DNA from: Oscillospiraceae bacterium | Lineage (GTDB): Bacteria > Bacillota_A > Clostridia > Oscillospirales > Oscillospiraceae | NCBI GenBank assembly: GCA_017470325.1 | Contig: JAFUES010000041.1 | Location: 57,128 to 121,127, forward strand | DNA: 64,000 nt | Reading direction: 5' to 3' | In this document: positions 55,726 through 63,874 of the stretch, in pieces | Numbering within the stretch: position 1 is the stretch's first letter | How the letters are laid out: each line of letters begins with the position of its first letter | Position numbers and translations under genes: made by a program | Notes under the pieces: model-generated | The model's input: only the letters and a program-made list of their open reading frames with translations | What the model was told of the DNA's origin: nothing | Databases searched by the model: none

Positions 55726-58296
55726 TCACAGCACGCCCAGGAAGCAGTCCTGGCTGCTCAGCTCCGAAAACAGGATGCCGCCGTCATGGCCCAGGTCGTA
55801 GACCCGGATGACGCCCTCCAGACTCTCGTCCCCGGTCAGTTCCCGGTACCGGTCGGGGAACTGGTCGTATTTGGCCTCGTCAAAGACGCAGTCCCGCTCC
55901 TCCGGGTAAACGGCGGCGTAGTGGATGCCCGCCTCCACCAGGTCCTGGAAGAAGTGGCTGCCATAGGACAGCTCCGGCCGCAGCCCGTGGGAGGCGTAGG
56001 CCAGCTCGCACATGCACACATAGTAGTTGATCTCCGCAAAGCTGACGGGCACACCCAGGCTGGGCGTGGTGGTGCCCCAGCGCCCTGGCCCCAGCAGGAT
56101 GGCGCCCTGATCCCGCAGCAGCTGGTTGAGCTCGCCCACCTTGCGGGCCACGGTGTACTTGCGCTGCTCCGGCAGATCCAGATAGGGCTCCACCTTCACG
56201 AACACCACATAGCGCACCGGCACGGCGGCGTTGCCGCCCATGAAGTTGCCGCGGATGCGGAAGAGGAAGTCCCGCACCTTGGGCATGACCCCAGCCTGAC
56301 CCAGACCCTGGGTCTGGATGGTGCGGCACTGGAGGAGGTTTACACGGTAATCCCCGTCGGGGCTGAAGTTGCAGGCGTATTCCACGTCCACCGGGTACTT
56401 GTATTTTTCCGCCACGGTGGCCATGATATCGGTCATCACCTTGGCAAAGTCCGTCCTGCGCAGGAGCTTGGAAAAGCTCAGGATATCCGGCACCGGGTCC
56501 CGGATGCCCAGCTCCCGGAAATAGGAGGCGGCGTAGCTGTCCGGCTCCATGAAGAGCCCCGCGTCGGTGTGCAGATCCTTCTTGGACAGAGAGTCCGCCG
56601 GAACGGTCTCAAAGCGGTTGGTCTTGAGATTGATCACGTCCACGTTGTGCTGGGAGTACTTGTATTCGTCCCCATGGGCCACCATGGGTGGCGCAGTGGG
56701 GGCGTTGAGCCGGATGAAGCGTGCGTAGTCGTCCGCCTCCCGGTCCACGGCCCGGGTGCCCATGCCGAAGACCAGGCGCAGCATGCCCTTGTTGTCCGCC
56801 CCGGCCTCGGGGCCGTTTACATAGAGATTCCGGGAGTGGCCCACGCCGGCCACATGGGGATAGTAGTAATCCCCATGGCAGTCGCCGCTGACGCGCATCA
56901 CCAGCAGGGCCATCTGCTCGTCCCGGTCCAGCAGGTGCCGGTCGGCCCGGTAGCGGATGGCCTCGGGGCTGACAGTGCTGGCGTAGACTGTACGCACCGC
57001 GTCCTCGAAGACCTGATAGCGCTCCTCCAGGGAGCCCTGGTTGGGGCAGAATACACTCTCATATTTCCCGGCAAAGGCGTTGCCGATGCCGTCCTCCAGG
57101 ATGGAGCTGGAACGGACGATGATGGGGGACTGGCCGAAGTATTCCAGCATAGAGATGAACTGATCCTTGATGCTGGGCATGAAGCTGCCCTGCAGCAACC
57201 GCTCCCGGAAGGCGGGGGCAATGCGGATATAGTCCTCCGGCTCGATCATCTTGGTGCGCAGGTCCCAGGTGTTGTTCTGCACCGCGTAGGTATAGAACAC
57301 GTCCGCGCCGATAAAGTAGGAGTCGTGGGGTTCGATGCGCCGGGCGTACAGCTCCGGGTCCGTGTCCCGGATGATATTGCGGGCCAGCAGCATGCCCACG
57401 GCCTTGCCGCCGATGCAGCCGGTGCCGATCTCCCGCTTTTTGATCTCCATCAGATCCCGCACGGAGAAGTACTGGCGGCACAGCTCCAGGCGCTCCGGCT
57501 CGTTGCCCAGCAGGCAGCGCATGATGTTCTCCTTCAGCGCCACGCCGTCCGGGTCCGTTGGCTCCTCGTGCCCGGCCTGGACCGAGTCGAACATGCTGTC
57601 CCAGCAGTCCCGGCGCTCGCCGGTCTGGGTGAAGATGTCGAAGATGGAGTAGGTGTCCGAGCTGGAGGTGATGATGCGGGAGCTGCCGCCGGTGATCTTC
57701 AGGGGGAAATACATGGTCTCGGTGCGGCGGCCCTGGGCCTTCACCGGGTGGATGTAGGTACTGCCGCCCAGGGTGCGGATGTTCAGCAGCACAGAGGTGG
57801 CCCGCCGGATGCGGGAGATGGTCTCGTAAATGTGCCGCTCGTATTTCAGCGCCACATAGCAGATGGCCCGGCGCTCCTGGATGAAGTCCGCCGTCAGGCA
57901 GAAGAAGTTGCAGACCATCAGGTCGGAGAACCAGTATCTCTGCAGCTCGGACAGGCAGTCGAACAGGAAGAAGGTGTCCTCCGGCTCGCCGCTGATGATC
58001 CGGTGGACCTGCACGGCGAAGGTCTCAAAGCCCACGGAGGGGTCCAGGGTGACCATCTTGATGTTGACGCCGCGCTTTTCCAGGGTCTCCGTGGGGATCA
58101 GCTCCTCATGGTCGCCGAAGCGCAGGTAGACCATGCGCCGCCCGGTAAGGGCCTCGTCCACCACGAACTGGGTGGCCACGTACACATAGTCGCCGATGTT
58201 CTCGATCTGCCAGGTGACGGTGTCGCCCCGGCGCAGATCGTCCAGGGTCTTGTCCAGACCCTCGATGCCGGTGCTGATGCGGATCTCGTCTCCCAT
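55726..58296 (-). CDS. Degenerate KaiC/RecA-like domain fused to a PEP-synthase-type ATP-grasp domain
   Basis: 856 residues. Residues 5-230 resemble a KaiC/RAD55 ATPase (STGIEGLDKTLDDLRRGDTV), but the Walker A loop is replaced by WQIENIGDYVYVA, so ATP binding there is doubtful. A Walker-B-like FFLFDCLSEL remains near 115. From about 290 the sequence is a pyruvate-phosphate-dikinase N-terminal domain: GCIGGKAVGMLLARNI, SPIIVRSSSILEDG, FAGKYESVF and QCRTIQTQG near 665. The swivelling phosphohistidine domain and PEP-binding barrel of PEP synthase are missing. Predicted phosphoryl-transfer or signalling enzyme. Last gene of a four-gene operon with two phosphatases. Confidence 0.8.
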   Translation of the reverse strand: MGDEIRISTGIEGLDKTLDDLRRGDTVTWQIENIGDYVYVATQFVVDEALTGRRMVYLRFGDHEELIPTETLEKRGVNIKMVTLDPSVGFETFAVQVHRIISGEPEDTFFLFDCLSELQRYWFSDLMVCNFFCLTADFIQERRAICYVALKYERHIYETISRIRRATSVLLNIRTLGGSTYIHPVKAQGRRTETMYFPLKITGGSSRIITSSSDTYSIFDIFTQTGERRDCWDSMFDSVQAGHEEPTDPDGVALKENIMRCLLGNEPERLELCRQYFSVRDLMEIKKREIGTGCIGGKAVGMLLARNIIRDTDPELYARRIEPHDSYFIGADVFYTYAVQNNTWDLRTKMIEPEDYIRIAPAFRERLLQGSFMPSIKDQFISMLEYFGQSPIIVRSSSILEDGIGNAFAGKYESVFCPNQGSLEERYQVFEDAVRTVYASTVSPEAIRYRADRHLLDRDEQMALLVMRVSGDCHGDYYYPHVAGVGHSRNLYVNGPEAGADNKGMLRLVFGMGTRAVDREADDYARFIRLNAPTAPPMVAHGDEYKYSQHNVDVINLKTNRFETVPADSLSKKDLHTDAGLFMEPDSYAASYFRELGIRDPVPDILSFSKLLRRTDFAKVMTDIMATVAEKYKYPVDVEYACNFSPDGDYRVNLLQCRTIQTQGLGQAGVMPKVRDFLFRIRGNFMGGNAAVPVRYVVFVKVEPYLDLPEQRKYTVARKVGELNQLLRDQGAILLGPGRWGTTTPSLGVPVSFAEINYYVCMCELAYASHGLRPELSYGSHFFQDLVEAGIHYAAVYPEERDCVFDEAKYDQFPDRYRELTGDESLEGVIRVYDLGHDGGILFSELSSQDCFLGVL

Positions 58297-58311
58297 GGGA
58301 ACGCCTCCTTT

Positions 58312-58605
58312 TTATTTGATGATTAGATAGAGGAAAAATGCCAGTTGCAGCAGGCTCAGCAGGGGAAAGCCCAGCATAAAGGTCCAGTGCTTCGTCTTGT
58401 GGCGAAACAGCAGCATCCCCATCCAGCCGCCCAGGGCGCCGCCCAGCGCGGCCATGAGAAAGAGCCGCGCCTCCGGCGTCCGGCGGAGCTTGCGCCGGGC
58501 CCGGTGCTTGTCCCCGGCCATGGCGGCAAAAAGCACTACGCTCATCAGCAGCAGCCAGGCGGCCAGCAGCAGGGCGGGCTGCTCCAACAGTGCGCTGCCG
58601 CTCAT
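58312..58605 (-). CDS. DUF1294 family membrane protein
   Basis: 97 residues, three TM helices (about 10-30, 48-66, 72-95). The family motif AGDKHRARRKLRRTPEARL leads into GGALGGWMGMLLFRHKTKH. Function unknown. Overlaps the metallophosphoesterase gene by 4 bases and ends 15 bases before the KaiC-PPDK start, so it is translationally linked to both. Confidence 0.85.
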   Translation of the reverse strand: MSGSALLEQPALLLAAWLLLMSVVLFAAMAGDKHRARRKLRRTPEARLFLMAALGGALGGWMGMLLFRHKTKHWTFMLGFPLLSLLQLAFFLYLIIK

Positions 58606-59702
58606 GCCAGCTCTCCGTAGTACCAGCCGGAGGTACCCTTGTGCTTGACGAAGTACCCCCGGGAGGTTTCCTCCACCACGCGGACCTTGTCGCCCGCCTT
58701 CAGGGGCAGCACATAGTCCGTGCAGTCGTTGCAGTCGGTCACTTCACTGTCGGAAAACAGATACTTGGTCAGAATGTCCATCTCGTAGCCGGTGCGCACA
58801 TGGCGGCAGCGGGAGAACTCCTCGCCCCGCTTCAGGACCTGCACCCGGCTGTCGCCCCAGCGGATGTAGTAGGAGCGAGGCCCGGCGTGCTGGTCCTGTA
58901 GTACGGTGCGCACCGGGAAGGGATCATAGGCCACGAACTGGAACTGCTCGCTGTTCTTGTCCGGGATGATCAGGCAGTTGAGCTGCCCGTCGTCCTTGAG
59001 CACGCAGCCCCCGTCGATGCTGATGAGCTTGCGGCCCCGGTCGATGATGGGGTTGGCGCAGACCTTGTCTTCTCCGTAGAGCACCACCGGGTAGTGACCC
59101 ACGACCAGCCAGCGGTCAAAGCGCCAGCCCAGGTCCCTAAACCGGTCCCAACGGTACAGCTCCACATCCTGGTGCTGCCGCAGGGGGATGTCCGGGCGCA
59201 TGCCCGCGTGGGCGAAAACGAAGTTTTCCATCTCAATGGCATGGGGAAGTTCCGCCAGAAAGGCCCACTCCTCCGGGTAGGCTTTCAAGAGCTTCTGCTT
59301 GACGTCGGTGAAGCTCTCCAACTCAAAGGGGTCGATGCCCGCGCCGTTGCACATATCCCAGATCAGACCGCTCTTGCGCCAAAGCACGTAGCGCAGCACG
59401 AAGTCGTCCCGGCTGCTGTCCCAGTCGGGCAGGAACAGGTTGTACCAGTTGTCACAGTTGCCGCAGACCACGTGGGTGTTGCCCTGCCTGCACAGCTCCA
59501 TGACGATGTGCAGCATCCGTAGGCTCTCTTTTCCCTTTTCCAGGAAGTCCCCGTCGATGATCAGCTCGTCCCGGGGGGAGAAGCCCGCCATGCGCAGCAC
59601 GCCCTCGAAGTAGGGCACATTGCCGTGAATGTCGGACACCACCAGAATCCGCCGCCCCGGTTCCAGGCGCAGGGCCCGGATCTTCGCAGGATGATCAGCC
59701 AT
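58602..59702 (-). CDS. Metallophosphoesterase with SH3-like tail
   Basis: 366 residues. Calcineurin-like motifs in order: SDIHGN (23-28), DGDFLEKG (D-x-x-x-x-G), GNCDNW (GNxD), a His in FVFAHAGM and VVGHYPV (GHxP/GxH). The dimetal centre appears complete. A C-terminal 50 residues (VLPLKAGDKVRVVEETSRGY, then KHKGTSGWYYGEL) form an SH3-like module. PPP-type serine/threonine phosphatase or ApaH-like dinucleotide hydrolase are both possible. Overlaps its neighbours on both sides. Confidence 0.87.
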   Translation of the reverse strand: MADHPAKIRALRLEPGRRILVVSDIHGNVPYFEGVLRMAGFSPRDELIIDGDFLEKGKESLRMLHIVMELCRQGNTHVVCGNCDNWYNLFLPDWDSSRDDFVLRYVLWRKSGLIWDMCNGAGIDPFELESFTDVKQKLLKAYPEEWAFLAELPHAIEMENFVFAHAGMRPDIPLRQHQDVELYRWDRFRDLGWRFDRWLVVGHYPVVLYGEDKVCANPIIDRGRKLISIDGGCVLKDDGQLNCLIIPDKNSEQFQFVAYDPFPVRTVLQDQHAGPRSYYIRWGDSRVQVLKRGEEFSRCRHVRTGYEMDILTKYLFSDSEVTDCNDCTDYVLPLKAGDKVRVVEETSRGYFVKHKGTSGWYYGELA

Positions 59703-60819
59703 GGCCCGGTCCCTCCAGCGATTTCTCCATCAGCAGGAGTCTGCCCCGGCTGCCGTTTTCATAGCTCAATTGCCGGAAGCCCTCCTTCCGATAGAAGCGC
59801 AGGGCGGAAGTGTTCTCCTCTGCCACGTGCAGGCGCAGAGATCTGCGGCCCAGACGCCGGAAGTGGAAGATGGCCCGGGCCAGAGCCTGGGGGCCGTAGC
59901 CCTGATACCGGTATTCCGGGCACAGGTACAGCAAACTCACCCAGCCGTAGCCCGCGTGACTGCCCCGCAGGGGGTCCAGGTCCACCAGACCCACCGGCTC
60001 CTCGTCCCGGTAGAGGCGCAGCACCGCCTGGCCGTCTACCTCCAGATGCCGCTTGGCGGCCTCAAAGTAGCTGTCCGGCGCAAAGCCCGTCAGATCGCCG
60101 TGAGCGGAGCGCCAGGCGTCGGCGTAGCAGTCTATGTAATAGTCCCGGTCCGCCGCCGGGTCCAGGGGCTCGTCCCGCAGGTCCCCGAGCTTGTTCCATG
60201 CCACTTCGCCCAGCGCGTCCAGATGGGCGTGGTCGTCGGTGGCTTCCAGTGTGAAGCGGCCGTCCTCCCAGCGCAAGCGGGTGATGGAGCCGTTGTGCAC
60301 GATGGGCAGCTGCGGGTCCCGCAGGGGGATGCCGGTAATGCGGGACAGGAGGCAGCGTATGGTGACCCCGTGGCTGACTACGGCCACGGTCTGGTCCGGG
60401 TGGCTCCGGGCGATCTGTTCCAGGGCGGCCAGGGCACGCTGCCCCACCTGGGCGTAGGTCTCGCCGCCTTCGATGGAGAACTTGTCCTGGTCGTGCATGA
60501 AGGCGTAGGCCTGCTCCGGCTCGTCATGGATCACGTTGCCGAAAAACAGGGTCTCCCAGCGGCCCACATGGATCTCCCGCAGCCGGTCCGTGGTGTGCAG
60601 GGGCAGATCGTGATATCTCGTCACGGCGGAGGCGGTCATCCGGGTGCGGTACAGGTCACTGGCATAGACCGCGTCGAGCTTCTCCCCGCGCAGCCGCTCG
60701 GCCAGGGCGTCGATCTGCTGCCGGCCAAAGTCCGTCACGTTCCCGTCCCAGTGGCCCTGCATCATCCGATACCGATTGCCCTCAGCCTGTACGTGCCGAA
60801 TGAGATAAATTTCCGTCAT
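59695..60819 (-). CDS. Histidine phosphatase fused to GNAT acetyltransferase
   Basis: 374 residues. Domain 1 (1-200) is a phosphoglycerate-mutase-like phosphatase: LIRHVQAEGN (RH-V instead of RHG), SDLYRTRMTA, EIHVGRWE and SHGVTIRCLL with the second His. Domain 2 (about 215-370) is a GNAT with acetyl-CoA loop CPEYRYQGYGPQALARA and LHVAEENTSALRFYRKEGF. Fusions of these two are rare, and the pair may act on a shared small-molecule pathway. First gene of the operon continuing with the metallophosphoesterase; 8-base overlap with it. Confidence 0.88.
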   Translation of the reverse strand: MTEIYLIRHVQAEGNRYRMMQGHWDGNVTDFGRQQIDALAERLRGEKLDAVYASDLYRTRMTASAVTRYHDLPLHTTDRLREIHVGRWETLFFGNVIHDEPEQAYAFMHDQDKFSIEGGETYAQVGQRALAALEQIARSHPDQTVAVVSHGVTIRCLLSRITGIPLRDPQLPIVHNGSITRLRWEDGRFTLEATDDHAHLDALGEVAWNKLGDLRDEPLDPAADRDYYIDCYADAWRSAHGDLTGFAPDSYFEAAKRHLEVDGQAVLRLYRDEEPVGLVDLDPLRGSHAGYGWVSLLYLCPEYRYQGYGPQALARAIFHFRRLGRRSLRLHVAEENTSALRFYRKEGFRQLSYENGSRGRLLLMEKSLEGPGHG

Positions 60820-60836
60820 AAGTCCGCCTCCGAATC

Positions 60837-60865
60837 TTGACCATACGCCGCGAATACAGTATAAT
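60837..60865 (+). promoter_or_regulatory. Promoter of the PurN-like gene
   Basis: TTGACC (60837-60842), 17 bases, TATAAT (60860-60865). AT-rich TATATTATACT on the opposite strand probably serves the divergent phosphatase operon. A leader of about 100 bases precedes the start codon. Confidence 0.75.
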
Positions 60866-60973
60866 ATATAAGCAAAAATGTATCTTGCGCAAAATAGTAG
60901 GGTCGATCCAATTATATCCTCAATTGCGGCAAGTTACAAGTCTTTCGTGGCAGGCAGAAGCGGGAGGAACGCG

Positions 60974-61588
60974 ATGATCCGTGCGGCGGCACTGGCCTCG
61001 GGCGACGGGGCCTTGCTCCAGGCGATCCTGGATTCCATGTATTTCAATGAAATACCCGACTTCGAGCTGGTGGCGGTGATCTGCCCCCAGCGGGATTGCT
61101 ATGCCATGAAGCGCGCCCTCAACGCCGGGGTCCCCGCCTATGTGGTGGACCCGGAGCTGTTTCCCACCATGACCAGCCACAGCATGGCGGTGGCCAACAA
61201 GCTCAAGGACATGGATATCGACCTGGTGATCCTGGCGGGCTATGACCTGACCCTGGGCGTGATCCCCTATCAGTTCCGCAACCGTATCATCGGCACCTAC
61301 CCCGCCCTGTATCCCGCCTTTGAGGATATGGAGGGGGATCTGTGCCGCGCCGTGTTGGAGCGGGGGATCAAGGTCACCGGCGCCACGGCCTATTTTGCTG
61401 ACGGGGACGGCCGTGTGGGCGGCATCATCTCCCAGAAGGCCCTGGAGGTCCTGCCGGAGGACGATCCGGAGAGTCTGCGCCAGCGGGTGCTGGAGGAGTG
61501 CGAGTGGAAGCTGCTCAGCGAGGCGGTGGCCCTCTACTGCGGCGGCAAGCTGGCGGTCCACGGCAGCCGGGTCCTGGTCCAGGCGTAA
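60974..61588 (+). CDS. PurN-like formyltransferase paralogue lacking catalytic residues
   Basis: 204 residues from the ATG at 60974, which follows GGGAGGA. Fold and length match glycinamide ribonucleotide transformylase (start LASGDGALLQAILD, strand VILAGYD). However, the catalytic Asn/His segment (NIHPSLLP in PurN) reads GTYPALYPAF, the second His-bearing strand (VHFV) reads AYFA, and the catalytic Asp before GG is Arg (GDGRVGGII). All three residues of the usual N-H-D triad are therefore replaced. It may use a different formyl or acyl substrate, or only bind folate or a nucleotide. Confidence 0.75.
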   Translation: MIRAAALASGDGALLQAILDSMYFNEIPDFELVAVICPQRDCYAMKRALNAGVPAYVVDPELFPTMTSHSMAVANKLKDMDIDLVILAGYDLTLGVIPYQFRNRIIGTYPALYPAFEDMEGDLCRAVLERGIKVTGATAYFADGDGRVGGIISQKALEVLPEDDPESLRQRVLEECEWKLLSEAVALYCGGKLAVHGSRVLVQA

Positions 61589-61607
61589 AACAACATACAG
61601 GCAAAAC

Positions 61608-61637
61608 ATGGCCCTGCCAAAACGGCAGGGCCATTTC
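61608..61637. terminator. Terminator between PurN-like gene and aspartate kinase
   Basis: 11-bp perfect stem ATGGCCCTGCC / GGCAGGGCCAT with AAAAC loop; serves two convergent genes. Confidence 0.85.
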
Positions 61638-62609
61638 TCATGCGTTCGTTTCCATTATCGCGTCGTGGAGCAGGACCAGCGCCTCTTCCAGCTGCGCGTG
61701 GGCGACCTTTAGAGACACGCAGCCGGCTTCCGCGTCCCCCGGCAGGGCCGGGATGCCGCTGCTCTCCAGCAGATACTGGAGTAGGGGCAGGGCCTCCGGG
61801 CTTACAGCCTTCCCCACCAGGGTCACGGTGCCCCATTCCCGATCCCGGGTGACCCCGGCAAAGTCCGGCCTGTGCTCCGCCGGGAGCGCGGCGACCTTTG
61901 TCCCCGGCGCCGCCCGGAAGGCGGGCAGCAGCCAGAGCTCCACCTGGTTCGTCATGGCCAGGCGCACCGACTCCGGGTGCAGCACCTGGGAGCCGGCGCG
62001 GGCCAGGGCCAGCATATCGCGAAAGTCGATCTCCTGCAAGCGCCTTGCCCGGGGGACCAGGCGGGGATCAGCTGTGTAGATGCCGTCAACGTCTGTGTAG
62101 ATCTCGCAGCGCCCGGCGCCCAGGCCCGCGGCCAGAGCCACCGCCGTGGTGTCCGAGCCGCCCCGGCCCAGGGTGGTGACGTCCCCCGCGGGGGACAGGC
62201 CCTGGAAGCCGGCCACCACCGGGATCAGCCCGGCGTCCAGCGCGGTATGCAGCCGCTCCGGCACCAGGAGCCGGATCCGGGCGGCGCCGTGCTCCCCGTC
62301 GGTGCAGACGCCAGCCTGCCAGCCGGTATAGGAGCGGGCCGGGGCACCCAGGCTCTCCAGCATCATCGCCATCAGGGCGGCGGACTGCTGCTCACCGGTG
62401 GAGAGCAGCGCGTCCAATTCTCTTTGGTCTAGCTTCGGCGCGATCTGCCGCGCCATGTCCAACAGCTCGTCGGTGGAGTCTCCTGCGGCGGAGACCACTG
62501 CCACGACGCTGTGCCCCCTGCGCCGGGCTTCCAGGATTATAGAGGCGGCCCGGCGCAGTTTTTCCAGATCGGCGAGGGAGCTGCCGCCGAATTTTTGCAC
62601 GATCGTCAT
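61638..62609 (-). CDS. Aspartate kinase, short form with a single ACT-like domain
   Basis: 323 residues from the ATG at 62609 (GGGAGGAG upstream); typical LysC has about 400. Kinase domain intact: KFGGSSL (5-11), VVSAAGDSTDELL, STGEQQSAALMA, TLGRGGSDTTAVALA and EIYTDVDGIYTADPR. After it only about 80 residues remain (TVTLVGKAVSPEALPLL...LEEALVLLHDAIM), enough for one ACT domain instead of two. Phosphorylates aspartate for lysine, threonine and methionine synthesis. The missing ACT may mean altered or absent feedback inhibition. No other lysine-pathway genes adjoin. Confidence 0.88.
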   Translation of the reverse strand: MTIVQKFGGSSLADLEKLRRAASIILEARRRGHSVVAVVSAAGDSTDELLDMARQIAPKLDQRELDALLSTGEQQSAALMAMMLESLGAPARSYTGWQAGVCTDGEHGAARIRLLVPERLHTALDAGLIPVVAGFQGLSPAGDVTTLGRGGSDTTAVALAAGLGAGRCEIYTDVDGIYTADPRLVPRARRLQEIDFRDMLALARAGSQVLHPESVRLAMTNQVELWLLPAFRAAPGTKVAALPAEHRPDFAGVTRDREWGTVTLVGKAVSPEALPLLQYLLESSGIPALPGDAEAGCVSLKVAHAQLEEALVLLHDAIMETNA

Positions 62610-62719
62610 GCTTGCTCCTCCCATTCGGCGCGGCGCGCCGCCGCGCCCGGTGCCGCGAAAAACGCGGCTACTATATTATAGAGAGATGGCAAGTCTGCGG
62701 TGAATAAAAACAGAAACTT

Positions 62720-63835
62720 TTGGAAAGAAATCTGTTAGCAAATGGGAGAGGGGAGGCGGCCGCACTGCAGCAGCGAGCGATACAATGTTTGACGGCCCTG
62801 CTGTATGGCGGGGCGGCGGTGGGCGCCGCCTGGCTGACGGCGCGCTTCTTGCTGCCCTGGGCGGCGCCCTTCCTGGTGGCTCTGGCCCTGGCAGCGCTGT
62901 TGGAGGGCCCGGTGCGCTTTCTCATCCGGCATGGCTGGCCCCGCAGTGCCGCGGCCGGGCTGCTGAGCATCCTGCTGCTGGGGCTGCTGCTGTGGGCGGC
63001 GGGTGCCCTGGCCGGACGGGGCATCGCCGCCGTAACGGGTTTTGCCCGCCAGACCCCGGCATTGATGAACAGCCTCGGCCAGGGGCTGGAGCGGATGGAG
63101 CAGCGCATGCTTACCGTCATCGACCAATCCCCGGAGGGCGTGTCGGACTATCTGCGTACCGCCATGGAGGCGGTGGGCGACGCCATCTACGACCTGCCGG
63201 CACTGCTGTCCCAAGGAGCGCTGGACCTGCTGGGCCGGGCGGCCCAGAGCAGCGGCGACGTGCTGCTGTTCGCGGTGACCGCGGGGATCGGTACCTACTT
63301 CCTCTCGGCCTCCTTTCCCCAGACGCTGGCCTTCCTCCGCGCCCAGCTGCCGGACAGCTGGGTGCAGCGGGCGGCGGAGATGGGTCCGGATCTGAAGGGC
63401 AGCTTTGGGGCGCTGCTGCGGGCCCAGCTGATCCTGATGACCATGACCTTTTTTGAGCTGCTGCTGGCCTTCCTGCTGCTGCGCATCCCCCGGGCGGCGG
63501 GCATCGCGGCGCTTACCGCCCTGGTGGACGCCCTGCCGGTATTCGGTACCGGCACCGTGCTGCTGCCCTGGGCGGCCTACTGTCTGCTACTGGAGGACCT
63601 GGGCCGGGGCGTGGGACTGATCATCTGCTGGGCCATGGTGAATCTGGTGCGCACCAGCGCTCAGGCCAAGCTCCTGGGGGACCAGATCGGCCTGGACCCG
63701 CTGGCCTCCCTGATCGCCATCTATGTGGGCTGGCGGGTGTGGAGCGTGTGGGGGATGCTGGTGTTCCCCGTGCTGCTGGTGACCCTGCGCCAGCTCAACG
63801 ACAAGGGCGTGCTTCACTTGTGGAAAAGCGCATAA
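62720..63835 (+). CDS. YtvI-like AI-2E family membrane protein
   Basis: 371 residues, with 7-8 TM helices: two near 25-70, one near 80-100, a cytoplasmic helix region (about 105-175), then a cluster from 180 to 355. AI-2E/PerM superfamily, closest in layout to YtvI, a sporulation membrane protein of Bacilli and Clostridia; transport function unproven. The start is uncertain: TTG at 62720 has no ribosome binding site, whereas AGGGGAGG (62749-62756) is ideally placed for an in-frame CTG at 62765. Confidence 0.8.
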   Translation: MERNLLANGRGEAAALQQRAIQCLTALLYGGAAVGAAWLTARFLLPWAAPFLVALALAALLEGPVRFLIRHGWPRSAAAGLLSILLLGLLLWAAGALAGRGIAAVTGFARQTPALMNSLGQGLERMEQRMLTVIDQSPEGVSDYLRTAMEAVGDAIYDLPALLSQGALDLLGRAAQSSGDVLLFAVTAGIGTYFLSASFPQTLAFLRAQLPDSWVQRAAEMGPDLKGSFGALLRAQLILMTMTFFELLLAFLLLRIPRAAGIAALTALVDALPVFGTGTVLLPWAAYCLLLEDLGRGVGLIICWAMVNLVRTSAQAKLLGDQIGLDPLASLIAIYVGWRVWSVWGMLVFPVLLVTLRQLNDKGVLHLWKSA

Positions 63836-63874
63836 CAAAACCGGCGGAACCATCAAGGCTCTGCATCTGGTAAG

